Origin: Umezawaea sp036375055
GTDB lineage: Bacteria > Actinomycetota > Actinomycetes > Mycobacteriales > Pseudonocardiaceae
Assembly: GCF_036375055.1 (NCBI RefSeq)
Contig: NZ_DASUSQ010000002.1
Location: 1-64,000 of the forward strand
Reading direction: 5' to 3'
Length of the DNA: 64,000 bases
The notes beneath the pieces were generated by a model. The model was not told where the DNA came from, did no database searches, and saw nothing but the letters and a program-made list of their open reading frames with translations. Positions 41,553 to 49,555 of the stretch are shown one piece after another. Each line of letters begins with the position of its first letter. The stretch's first letter is position 1. Both the position numbers and the translations under genes were made by a program.

Positions 41553-42782
41553 TCAGATGACGCCTGCGGTGCGGAGCTCGCCGAGCTGCTCGGGGCTGTA
41601 GCCCAGCGCGCCCAGCACTTCGTCGTTGTGCTCGCCGAGCAGCGGCGAGGTCTCGATGTCGACCGGGGAGTCCGACAGCTTGATCGGGCAGCCGACGGTC
41701 TTGAACGAGCCGCGCTGCGGGTGCGGCACCTCGACGACGGCGCCGATCGCGGCGAGGGTGTCGTCCTCGATCAGCTCCTTGGTGGACAGGATCGGTCCGC
41801 ACGGCACGTTGTGGGCGTTGAGCTGGTCCATCACCTCCCACTTGGTGTGCTTGAGCGTCCAGTCCTCGATGAGCGCGAACGCCTTGTCCAGTTTGGACAG
41901 ACGTGCCTCCGGGGTCGCCCACTCCGGGTCGTTCGCCAGCTCGGGTTTGCCGATCAGCTCGGTGATGGGCTTCCAGCCGACCGGCTGGATGATCACGTAG
42001 ATGTAGTCGTTCGGCCCGCCGGGCGCGCACCGCACGGCCCAGCCGGGCTGGCCGCCGCCGGAGGCGTTGCCGGAGCGCGGCACGTCCTCGCCGAACGACT
42101 CGTTGGGGTACTCGCCCAGCGGCCCGTGGGCCAGGCGCTGCTGGTCGCGCAGCTTGACCCGGCACAGGTTCAGCACCGCGTCCTGCATGGCGACCTGCAC
42201 GCGCTGGCCGCGGCCGGTGGACGTGCGCTGGTAGAGCGCGGCGAGGATGCCCGCCACCAGGTGGACGCCGGTGCCGGAGTCGCCGATCTGCGCGCCAGTC
42301 GCGGTCGGCGGGCCCTCCTCGAAGCCGGTGGTGCTCATCGAGCCGCCCATGGCCTGCGCGATGACCTCGTAGGCCTTGAAGTCGGCGTAGCGGCCGGGGC
42401 CGAACCCCTTGATGGAGGCGTAGACCAGGCCGGGGTTCAGCTCGGAGAGCCGTTCCCAGGGGAACCCGAAGCGGTCGACCACGCCGGGGCCGAAGTTCTC
42501 CACCAGCACGTCGGTGTTCTCGACCAGCTTCGTGAACACCTCCTTGCCCTGCTCGCTCTTCATGTTCAGCGTGATGCTGCGCTTGTTGGCGTTGAGCATC
42601 GTGAAGTAGAGGCTGTCCACGCCGGGGATGTCCCGGAGCTGGCCGCGGGTGATGTCACCGCGGCCGGGCGTCTCCAGCTTCACCACGTCGGCGCCGAGCC
42701 ACGCGAGGAGCTGCGTGGACGACGGTCCTGATTGGACGTGCGTCATGTCGAGGACGCGGACGCCCTCCAGTGCCTTTCCCAT
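41553..42782 (-). CDS. frc: formyl-CoA:oxalate CoA-transferase Frc
   Basis: The 409-residue class III CoA-transferase moves CoA from formyl-CoA to oxalate. Catalytic features of the Oxalobacter enzyme are present: Gln17 in THVQSGPS, the acyl-aspartate in AQIGDSGTG (Asp168), and the mobile glycine loop GGGQ (242-245) followed by PGW. Length matches the family. It follows oxc after 30 bp, and the two together make the classic oxalate decarboxylation cycle. Confidence 0.95.
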   Translation of the reverse strand: MGKALEGVRVLDMTHVQSGPSSTQLLAWLGADVVKLETPGRGDITRGQLRDIPGVDSLYFTMLNANKRSITLNMKSEQGKEVFTKLVENTDVLVENFGPGVVDRFGFPWERLSELNPGLVYASIKGFGPGRYADFKAYEVIAQAMGGSMSTTGFEEGPPTATGAQIGDSGTGVHLVAGILAALYQRTSTGRGQRVQVAMQDAVLNLCRVKLRDQQRLAHGPLGEYPNESFGEDVPRSGNASGGGQPGWAVRCAPGGPNDYIYVIIQPVGWKPITELIGKPELANDPEWATPEARLSKLDKAFALIEDWTLKHTKWEVMDQLNAHNVPCGPILSTKELIEDDTLAAIGAVVEVPHPQRGSFKTVGCPIKLSDSPVDIETSPLLGEHNDEVLGALGYSPEQLGELRTAGVI

Positions 42783-42812
42783 GGGGAAGTCCTCCCGCTA
42801 GAGGGGCGCGCG

Positions 42813-44552
42813 CTACTTGTACATGGTCTGGTTCATGGTTCCGGGCGCGTACGCGTCCGGGTCGACCCAGACGTTGATCAGCGAGGGCAGGCCGGACTCG
42901 CGGGCGCGCCGCAGGGCGGGTGCGATGTCCTCGGGGTCGCGCACCTCCTCGCCGTAGCCGCCGAGCATCGTGGCGAACTGGTCGTACTTCACGTCGCCGA
43001 GCGTGTTGCCGACGCGCTCGCGCTCCACGCCGTACTTCCGCGCCTGGCCGTAGCGGATCTGGTTCATCGACGAGTTGTTGCCGACGATGCCGACGAACGG
43101 CAGGTCGTAGCGGACCAGGGTCTCGAAGTCCCAGCCGGTGAGGCTGAACGCGCCGTCGCCGAACAGCGCGACGACCTCCTTGTCCGGGCGGGCGAGCTTG
43201 GCGGCGAGGACGAACGGCACGCCGACGCCGAGCGTGCCCAGCGGGCCGGGGTCCATCCAGTGGCCCGGAGACTTGGGCTGCACGACCTGGCCGGAGAACG
43301 TGACGATGTCACCGCCGTCGCCGATGTAGATCGAGTCCTCGGTGAGGAACTCGTTGATCTCGTGGACCAGCCGGTACGGGTGGATCGGCGACGCGTCCGA
43401 CAGGAGCTGCGGCAGCCTGCGCTGCCTCGCCTGCTCCTCCACGCCGTGCAGCTCCTCCAGCCACGCCTTGCGGCCCACGGCGCCGTTGTCGACCCGTCCG
43501 GAGGCCGCCGCGGCGACCGCGGACAGCACGAGGCCCGCGTCGCCGACGATGCCGAGGTCGACGTCGCGGTTCTTGCCGACCGTGCGGTAGTCCAGGTCGA
43601 CCTGCACGACCGTCGCCTTCGACGAGAGCCTGCGGCCGTAGCCCATGCGGAAGTCGAACGGGGTGCCGACGATGACGATGACGTCGGCGTTGTCGAACGC
43701 GTACCGGCGGGAGAGCTGGAAGTGGTGCGGGTCGCCGGGCGGGAGGCTGCCGCGGCCCGCGCCGTTCATGTAGGCCGGGATGTTGAGCTGCCGCACCAGG
43801 TCCACGGCCGCGGCGGTGCCCCGCGTCGTCCAGACCTGGCTGCCGAGCAGGATCGCGGGCTTCTTGGCGCCCACCAGCAGGTCCGCCAGCCGTTCCACGT
43901 CGGCGGGGTCGCCGCCGGAACGCGTGGAGGCGCGGTAGCGGCCCTCCTCGGGGACGCGGGCCTCGTCCACGGGAACCTTGGCGTCCAGGACGTCGCGCGG
44001 GATCTCCAGGAACGACGGGCCGGGAGCGCCGTGGTAGCACTCGCGGAACGCCATCGACACCAGGTCCGCGATGCGCGCGGTGGCCGGGACGGTGGCGGCG
44101 AACTTCGTGATCGGGGTCATCATGTCGACGTGCGGGAGGTCCTGGAGCGAGCCCATCTTGTGCTGGCTCAGCGATCCCTGGCCGCCGATCAGCAGCATCG
44201 GGCTCTCCGCGCGGAACGCGTTGGCCACACCGGTGACCGCGTCGGTGGTGCCGGGACCGGCCGTGACGACCGCGCAGCCGGGTGTGCCGGTGATGCGGGC
44301 GTAGCCGTCGGCCGCGTGCGCCGCCACCTGCTCGTGGCGCACGTCGATCACCTTGATGCCCTCGTCGACGCAGCCGTCGTAGATGTCGATGATGTGGCCG
44401 CCGCAGAGGGTGAAGATCGTGTCGATGCCCTCGGCCTTCAACGCCTTGGCCACCAGGTGTCCACCGGAGATCAGGTCCGGACCGGCTGGGGTGTCGTCGG
44501 TGCTGGGCGCAACGGTGCCGCCTGAGGCGGCCTCGGTCGCTGTCCGCGCCAT
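42813..44552 (-). CDS. oxc: oxalyl-CoA decarboxylase Oxc
   Basis: The 579-residue thiamine-diphosphate enzyme converts oxalyl-CoA to formyl-CoA and CO2. The ThDP-activating Glu is in VRHEQVAAHAADGYAR (Glu74). The cofactor motif GDGAFSLTGWDFET ends in NNSSMNQIRYG, and the C-terminal PGTMNQTMYK tail resembles the CoA-binding end of known Oxc. A 27-residue N-terminal extension precedes the fold. GGAG lies upstream of the ATG. First gene of the oxc-frc-ACD-Nramp-TerC run. Confidence 0.95.
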   Translation of the reverse strand: MARTATEAASGGTVAPSTDDTPAGPDLISGGHLVAKALKAEGIDTIFTLCGGHIIDIYDGCVDEGIKVIDVRHEQVAAHAADGYARITGTPGCAVVTAGPGTTDAVTGVANAFRAESPMLLIGGQGSLSQHKMGSLQDLPHVDMMTPITKFAATVPATARIADLVSMAFRECYHGAPGPSFLEIPRDVLDAKVPVDEARVPEEGRYRASTRSGGDPADVERLADLLVGAKKPAILLGSQVWTTRGTAAAVDLVRQLNIPAYMNGAGRGSLPPGDPHHFQLSRRYAFDNADVIVIVGTPFDFRMGYGRRLSSKATVVQVDLDYRTVGKNRDVDLGIVGDAGLVLSAVAAAASGRVDNGAVGRKAWLEELHGVEEQARQRRLPQLLSDASPIHPYRLVHEINEFLTEDSIYIGDGGDIVTFSGQVVQPKSPGHWMDPGPLGTLGVGVPFVLAAKLARPDKEVVALFGDGAFSLTGWDFETLVRYDLPFVGIVGNNSSMNQIRYGQARKYGVERERVGNTLGDVKYDQFATMLGGYGEEVRDPEDIAPALRRARESGLPSLINVWVDPDAYAPGTMNQTMYK

Positions 44553-44622
44553 TGCTGGTCAACTCCTTAGTTCGCTCCACTCGGCCGGTCCGGCTGGCCG
44601 CTCCGGTGATGTTCTCTGTAGA

Positions 44623-44636
44623 TTGCATACCGTATG
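44623..44636 (-). promoter_or_regulatory. palindromic operator between oxc and sucC-like genes
   Basis: TTGCATACCGTATG carries a TTGCATAC half-site overlapping the inverted repeat CATAC-C-GTATG. It is about 70 bp before the oxc ATG and 160 bp before the divergent sucC-like start, so a regulator bound here could control both. The rest of the 243-bp gap shows no other gene. Confidence 0.55.
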
Positions 44637-44795
44637 GGGTAGGCATATAGTTACGCCTCGTTGGGGCCGATGTCCAGAGGGCGTCAGGAAGATTTCGGTG
44701 ACGTGACCCGGTCGGCCCGTTATCCCTCCCAGACCGGTCGCCGCACGGGGTCCCAGGCCCGTGCGGCCCGGTCGCGCGCAGAGAGGACGGCCGCC

Positions 44796-46004
44796 TTGGA
44801 CCTCTACGAACACGAGGCGAGAGACCTGTTCGCCGCCCACGGAGTGCCGGTGCCCGCCGGGCTCGTCGCCACCACACCGGACCAGGCCCGCGCAGCCGCC
44901 ACCTCGATCGGCGGAGCCGTGGTGGTCAAGGCGCAGGTCAAGACCGGCGGCAGGGGCAAGGCGGGCGGCGTGAAGTTCGCCCCGTCACCCGACGACGCGG
45001 CCACCGCGGCGGCCGCGGTCCTCGGCATGGACATCAAGGGGCACACCGTCCACGAGGTGCTGGTGACCGCGGCCTGCGAGATCGCCGCCGAGTACTACTT
45101 CTCGTTCCTGCTGGACCGGGCGAACCGGACCTTCCTCGCGATGGCCTCCGCGGAGGGCGGCGTGGAGATCGAGGAGATCGCCGCGTCCACCCCGTCCGCG
45201 CTCGCGCGGGTGCCGGTCGACGCGCTCGCGGGCGTCGACCTGGGCAGGGCTCGGGAGATCGTCGCCGCGGCGGGCCTCCCGGACGAGGTGGCGCCGGTCG
45301 TCGTCGCGCTGTGGGAGGTGTTCGTCGCCGAGGACGCCACGCTGGTCGAGGTCAACCCGTTGGCGCGCACCGCGTCCGGCGAGATCCTCGCGCTCGACGG
45401 CAAGGTCGTGCTGGACGGCAACGCCGCGTTCCGGCACCCGGCGCACGCCCGGTTCGCCGACCAGCACGCGGGCGACCCGCTGGAGCGGGCGGCGCACCGG
45501 AAGGGCCTCAACTACGTCAAGCTCGACGGCGAGATCGGCGTCATCGGCAACGGCGCCGGGCTGGTGATGTCGACGCTGGACGTCGTGGCGGACGCGAGCG
45601 CCGGACTGGGCGGGTCGGGACCGGCGAACTTCCTGGACATCGGCGGCGGCGCGTCGGCCCAGGTGATGGCCGACGGCCTGGAGGTCGTCCTCGGCGACCC
45701 CGGTGTGCGCAGCGTGTTCGTGAACGTCTTCGGCGGCATCACGGCGTGCGACGCCGTCGCCGACGGGATCGTGCGGGCGCTGGACATCCTGGGCGACCGT
45801 GCGCACAAGCCGATCGTCGTGCGACTGGACGGGAACAACGTGGATGCAGGACGCCGGATGTTGCACACCGCAGACCATCCACTGATCACTCTGGCGGACA
45901 CCATGGACGGCGCGGCCCACCAGGCGGCCACGCTCGCGGCGCGGGGGGGTGTGAGGTGGCGATCTTCCTCGACGAGGGCAGTCGGGTCGTCGTGCAGGGC
46001 ATGA
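44796..46004 (+). CDS. succinyl-CoA synthetase beta-like subunit (acyl-CoA ligase)
   Basis: The 402-residue ATP-grasp chain resembles SucC: N-terminus MDLYEHEARDLFAAHGVPV, the KAQVKTGGRGKAGGVK nucleotide loop, EVNPLA, and the C-terminal DIGGGAS and NVFGGITACD. The TTG at 44796 is chosen for this N-terminus, with GAGAGGA upstream. The frame runs 49 bp into sucD. With one G fewer in the G7 run at 45943-45949 it would stop in GTGTGA just before the sucD start, as expected for sucCD. Divergent from oxc and sharing its control region, it may activate oxalate (or malate/formate) rather than serve the TCA cycle; this is inference. Confidence 0.85.
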   Translation: MDLYEHEARDLFAAHGVPVPAGLVATTPDQARAAATSIGGAVVVKAQVKTGGRGKAGGVKFAPSPDDAATAAAAVLGMDIKGHTVHEVLVTAACEIAAEYYFSFLLDRANRTFLAMASAEGGVEIEEIAASTPSALARVPVDALAGVDLGRAREIVAAAGLPDEVAPVVVALWEVFVAEDATLVEVNPLARTASGEILALDGKVVLDGNAAFRHPAHARFADQHAGDPLERAAHRKGLNYVKLDGEIGVIGNGAGLVMSTLDVVADASAGLGGSGPANFLDIGGGASAQVMADGLEVVLGDPGVRSVFVNVFGGITACDAVADGIVRALDILGDRAHKPIVVRLDGNNVDAGRRMLHTADHPLITLADTMDGAAHQAATLAARGGVRWRSSSTRAVGSSCRA

Positions 46005-46837
46005 CCGGATCCGAGGGCACCAAGCACACGCGGCGGATGCTGGCCGCGGGCACGACCGTGGTCGGCGGCGTGAACGCCCGCAAGGCGGGGCAGGCGGTCG
46101 ACTTCGACGGACGAGCGCTGCCGGTGTTCGGCGACGTGGCCGAGGCGATGGCGGAGACGGGCGCGACCGTGTCCGTGCTGTTCGTGCCGCCGAGGTTCGC
46201 CAAGGACGCGGTGGTCGAGGCCGTCGACGCCGGGATCGGGATGGCGGTCGTGATCACCGAGGGCATCCCGGTGCACGACACCGCCGCGTTCTGGGCGCAC
46301 GCGGTGGAGTCCGGCCGGACGCGGATCATCGGGCCGAACTGCCCCGGCGTCATCTCCCCCGGCAAGGCCAACGCGGGCATCATCCCGGCCGACATCACCA
46401 AACCCGGCGTCATCGGGCTGGTGTCGAAGTCGGGAACCCTGACCTACCAGCTGATGCACGAGCTGCGGGACTTCGGCTTCTCCACGTGCGTCGGGATCGG
46501 CGGCGACCCGATCGTCGGCACCACGCACATCGACGCCATCGCCGCGTTCGAGGAGGACCCGGAGACCGAGCTGATCGTGATGATCGGCGAGATCGGCGGC
46601 GACGCCGAGGAACGGGCCGCCGAGTTCGTGCGGGACACCGTCTCCAAGCCGGTCGTCGGGTACGTCGCCGGGTTCACCGCGCCCGAGGGCAGGACGATGG
46701 GCCACGCGGGCGCGATCGTGTCCGGCTCGTCCGGCACGGCCGCGGCGAAGCAGGAAGCCCTGGAGGCGGCGGGGATCCGGGTCGGGCGCACGCCCGGCGA
46801 GACGGCTGCGCTGGTGCGGGCCGCGCTGGAGGCGTGA
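45956..46837 (+). CDS. succinyl-CoA synthetase alpha-like subunit
   Basis: The 293-residue CoA-binding/phospho-histidine chain. It has the CoA-site VVVQGMTGSEGTKHT, GPNCPGVISPG and the active-site histidine in TMGHAGAIVSG. GTG start is one base after the stop that would arise if the preceding G-run were one shorter. It pairs with the upstream beta-like subunit. SucD residues do not separate succinate from malate or oxalate use by eye. Confidence 0.9.
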   Translation: MAIFLDEGSRVVVQGMTGSEGTKHTRRMLAAGTTVVGGVNARKAGQAVDFDGRALPVFGDVAEAMAETGATVSVLFVPPRFAKDAVVEAVDAGIGMAVVITEGIPVHDTAAFWAHAVESGRTRIIGPNCPGVISPGKANAGIIPADITKPGVIGLVSKSGTLTYQLMHELRDFGFSTCVGIGGDPIVGTTHIDAIAAFEEDPETELIVMIGEIGGDAEERAAEFVRDTVSKPVVGYVAGFTAPEGRTMGHAGAIVSGSSGTAAAKQEALEAAGIRVGRTPGETAALVRAALEA

Positions 46838-46838
46838 A

Positions 46839-46881
46839 CCCCCGGGGCCTTCGGGGCTCGCGCTCCCGAAGGCCCCGGGGG
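46839..46881. terminator. bidirectional terminator sucD/fdhD
   Basis: A perfect 17-bp inverted repeat (46839-46855 and 46865-46881) with a 9-nt loop lies in the 52-bp gap between the convergent sucD-like and fdhD genes. Confidence 0.92.
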
Positions 46882-46889
46882 AAGCCCGT

Positions 46890-47729
46890 TCACACCGGCG
46901 CGGGCACGAGACCCAGCCGGTGCGCTCCGGTGTAGACGTTCATCGACGGGCCGCGCAGGAACCCGACCAGCGTCAGGCCCATCTCCGCCGCCAGCTCGGC
47001 GGCGAGCGACGACGGCGCGGACACGGCGGCCAGCACCGGGATCCCGGCCATCACGGCCTTCTGCACCAGTTCGAACGACGCCCGTCCGCTGACCACGAGC
47101 ACGGTCCCGGTGACGGGCAGCCAGTTCGACCGCGCCGCCCAGCCGATGACCTTGTCCACCGCGTTGTGCCTGCCGACGTCCTCGCGCAGGCACAGGAGTT
47201 CACCGCCTGCGGAGAACAGGCCCGCCGCGTGCAGGCCTCCCGTCCGGTCGAACACCCGTTGCGCCGCGCGGAGCTTGTCCGGCAGCGACGACAGCGTCGC
47301 CGGGTCGACCCGCAGCGGGTCGTCGCGCACCGACCACGTGGACGCCATCCGCACCGCGTCCAGGCTCGCCTTGCCGCACAGGCCGCACGACGACGTCGTG
47401 TAGAAGTTGCGCTCCACCGACGGGTCGGGTGGCGCGACGCCGTCGGCGAGGCTCACGTCCAGGACGTTGTAGGTGTTGACGCCGTCGGCCGTGGCGCCCG
47501 CGCAGTAGCGGATCGCGGCCACGTCCGACACCGCCCTGGTCACGCCCTCACCGACCAGGAACCCCGCGGCCAGGTCGAAGTCGTCACCGGGGGTGCGCAT
47601 CGTGACGGACAGGGGTTTCCCGCCGACCCGGATCTCCAGGGGTTCCTCCACGGTCAGGGTGTCCGGCCGCGCGGTCGCCTTCCCCTCCAGCACGCGCAAC
47701 ACCCTGCGTCTGGTCGTCACTCTTCCCAT
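46890..47729 (-). CDS. fdhD: formate dehydrogenase sulfurtransferase FdhD
   Basis: The 279-residue accessory protein passes sulfur from a desulfurase to the Mo cofactor of formate dehydrogenase and is required for FDH activity. The CGLCG motif (Cys115, Cys118) and the GRHNAVDK and SGRASFELVQKA motifs are intact. It is downstream of the MFS carrier and a small unknown gene on the minus strand, consistent with joint expression. Confidence 0.95.
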   Translation of the reverse strand: MGRVTTRRRVLRVLEGKATARPDTLTVEEPLEIRVGGKPLSVTMRTPGDDFDLAAGFLVGEGVTRAVSDVAAIRYCAGATADGVNTYNVLDVSLADGVAPPDPSVERNFYTTSSCGLCGKASLDAVRMASTWSVRDDPLRVDPATLSSLPDKLRAAQRVFDRTGGLHAAGLFSAGGELLCLREDVGRHNAVDKVIGWAARSNWLPVTGTVLVVSGRASFELVQKAVMAGIPVLAAVSAPSSLAAELAAEMGLTLVGFLRGPSMNVYTGAHRLGLVPAPV

Positions 47730-48159
47730 TGGTCCACCAGTTCGTCGTCGGGTCGTGGCAGAGCGCCAGGCAGTCGGTCAGCAGCCGGTGCAGCACCTCG
47801 TCGCGGCGGTCCCCCGCCCTGAGGGCGATGATCCTGGTCGCGTGCGCGACGACGGTGGGCGCGATCAGCCTGCCGCGCAGCGGTTTGACGCCCGCCAGCG
47901 CCGCGCAGTGCAGGACCAGGTCCACGACCGGCGCTCGGGTCGTGCGCAGGAGCCGCGCGGCGAACGGGAACAGGAGTTGCCTGCCGTCGTCGGTGCACTC
48001 GTCGTTGACGGACCTGGCGATCGACGCCAGCACCGGGTGGACGGCGGCCGGGCGGTCCGACCAGACCTCACCCGCCAGCGTCGACACCAGTTCCAGCAGG
48101 CACTGGCCGTGGCCCGGCGTGGGGTGCCTGCCGCGCGACAGCCTCGGCGCGGCGGTCAT
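47584..48159 (-). CDS. small actinobacterial protein of unknown function, overlapping fdhD
   Basis: A 191-residue frame beginning ATGA-coupled to the MFS gene. The recognisable part (about residues 19-145, GQCLLELVSTLAGEVWSDRP, VNDECTDDGRQLL, LLTDCLALCHDP) is an alpha-helical domain seen next to actinobacterial genes; I cannot name its function. The frame then runs 146 bp into fdhD as low-complexity sequence. A single shift near 47755 would instead end it as DDELVDQWEE at 47717, overlapping the fdhD ATG by only 13 bp, so a sequencing or real frameshift near the end is possible. Confidence 0.65.
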   Translation of the reverse strand: MTAAPRLSRGRHPTPGHGQCLLELVSTLAGEVWSDRPAAVHPVLASIARSVNDECTDDGRQLLFPFAARLLRTTRAPVVDLVLHCAALAGVKPLRGRLIAPTVVAHATRIIALRAGDRRDEVLHRLLTDCLALCHDPTTNWWTNGKSDDQTQGVARAGGEGDRAAGHPDRGGTPGDPGRRETPVRHDAHPR

Positions 48160-49460
48160 GGCGTGGGGAGGAGTCGGGAGCGGCCCGGCTGCACCAGCGC
48201 CCTGGTGAGCAGCGCGCCGATCAGGCCGACGAGCCCGGCCGCGACGAACGCGACCGGGTAGCCGTGGCTGGTGACCACCGCGCCCGCGACGCCGATGCCG
48301 AGCACCCCGCCGAGCGCCTTCGCGCTGTAGAGGAGGCCGAAGTTCTGCAGGCCGCTCTCCTCGCCGAAGAACTCGCGGACCAGCGCCACCAGCAGGGTGT
48401 AGCAGCAGCCCGTGCCCAGGCCCGCCAGGCACGCGCCCCACAGCAGTGCGGCCGGGCTGTCGTGCGTGCCGCCCCAGAGCAGGACGAACTGGGCGGCGCT
48501 GCCGGTGAGCAGCGACAGGTACCAGGTGCGTCTGCGGCCGAGGTGGTCGGAGACGCGGCCGACCAGGACCCGGCCGCCGCCCGTGCAGGCGGCGAGCGCG
48601 CTGAGCGCCACCGCGGCCCACAGCGGGTCGGTGCCGCTGAACGTGGCCAGGAAGGCAAGGTCGAACAGCGACACGGCGGCCGCGAGCGCCACCGCGAGGA
48701 ACATCGGCGCGCCCGCTCCGCTGCGCAGCGCTTCGGCGGGCAGGTACTGGCGGACCGCCGACTGGTTGCGCCGCCGGGCCTTGTCCAGCGCCCACGCGCG
48801 GGGTTCGACGTGCGCGGGCCACCAGTGCCGCGGCGGGTCCTTCAGCGTCACGCCCGCGGCGACGATGAGGACGAGCACCACCAGGGCGGCGATGTCGAGG
48901 AACGGGATCCTGCTGCCTGTGTCCAACACGAAGCCCGCGGCCAGCACGAAGGGCACGCAGCCGTAGGCGAACGCGCCGCTGACGATCCCCACCTTCGACG
49001 TCACACGCTCGGGGAACCAGCGGACCACGGTGCCCACGCAGGCCGCGTACACCAGGCCCGCGCCGACGCCTCCCAGCAGCGAGTAGCCCAGGTAGAGGAC
49101 GGGGAGGCTGGTGGCGTGGGCCAGGGTCGCCAGCCCGGTCCCGCAGAGCACGCCGCCCGTGACCACGGCGAACGCCGGGGACAGGCGGCCCCGGTCGCGC
49201 AGCCGCGCGGCGGGGAACGCCGTGGCCGCTTGGCAGACGGTCCACAGCGCCAGCGCCCAGACCACGTCGGTCAGCCGGTGGGTCTCCACGAGCACCGGCA
49301 CCACCGCGCCGAACCCGTACTGCTGGACCCCGGCGGCGAGCATCGCCGCCCAGGCGGACCACAGAACCCAGTTCCTCGACCGGCCCACCAGGTCCCGGTC
49401 CGTCTCGCCCACGCGGTAGCGCCTGCCGTAGACGTCCCGCATCTCCTGTGGTTCGGGCAT
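48156..49460 (-). CDS. MFS transporter, oxalate/formate antiporter (OFA) family
   Basis: The 434-residue 12-helix carrier. OFA hallmarks: GGVGAGLVYAACVGTVVRWF then PERVTSKVGIVSGAFAYG (helices 4-5) and GLLYSAKALGG near helix 11, whose Lys381 sits where OxlT has its essential lysine. The helix-8/9 loop GRVLVGRVSDHLGRR is the MFS-A-like repeat. Operon with the small protein and fdhD, next to a regulon palindrome. Expected role: oxalate uptake, possibly in exchange for formate. Confidence 0.88.
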   Translation of the reverse strand: MPEPQEMRDVYGRRYRVGETDRDLVGRSRNWVLWSAWAAMLAAGVQQYGFGAVVPVLVETHRLTDVVWALALWTVCQAATAFPAARLRDRGRLSPAFAVVTGGVLCGTGLATLAHATSLPVLYLGYSLLGGVGAGLVYAACVGTVVRWFPERVTSKVGIVSGAFAYGCVPFVLAAGFVLDTGSRIPFLDIAALVVLVLIVAAGVTLKDPPRHWWPAHVEPRAWALDKARRRNQSAVRQYLPAEALRSGAGAPMFLAVALAAAVSLFDLAFLATFSGTDPLWAAVALSALAACTGGGRVLVGRVSDHLGRRRTWYLSLLTGSAAQFVLLWGGTHDSPAALLWGACLAGLGTGCCYTLLVALVREFFGEESGLQNFGLLYSAKALGGVLGIGVAGAVVTSHGYPVAFVAAGLVGLIGALLTRALVQPGRSRLLPTP

Positions 49461-49555
49461 ACTCCCACCCCACTAACATTGGAGATCGTATACAGTATTA
49501 AGTAGCCTCTTGTATAACACCGCCCGTGCCGGATGTCCACGTCGGGAGCAATCTC
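49461..49555. promoter_or_regulatory. divergent control region of the MFS carrier and moeA
   Basis: The 95-bp gap contains CGTATACAGT within GTATACAGTAT (49488-49498), almost identical to the panE site GTATACAGTATAC. The location would let one regulator control both the carrier operon and moeA. Confidence 0.6.
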
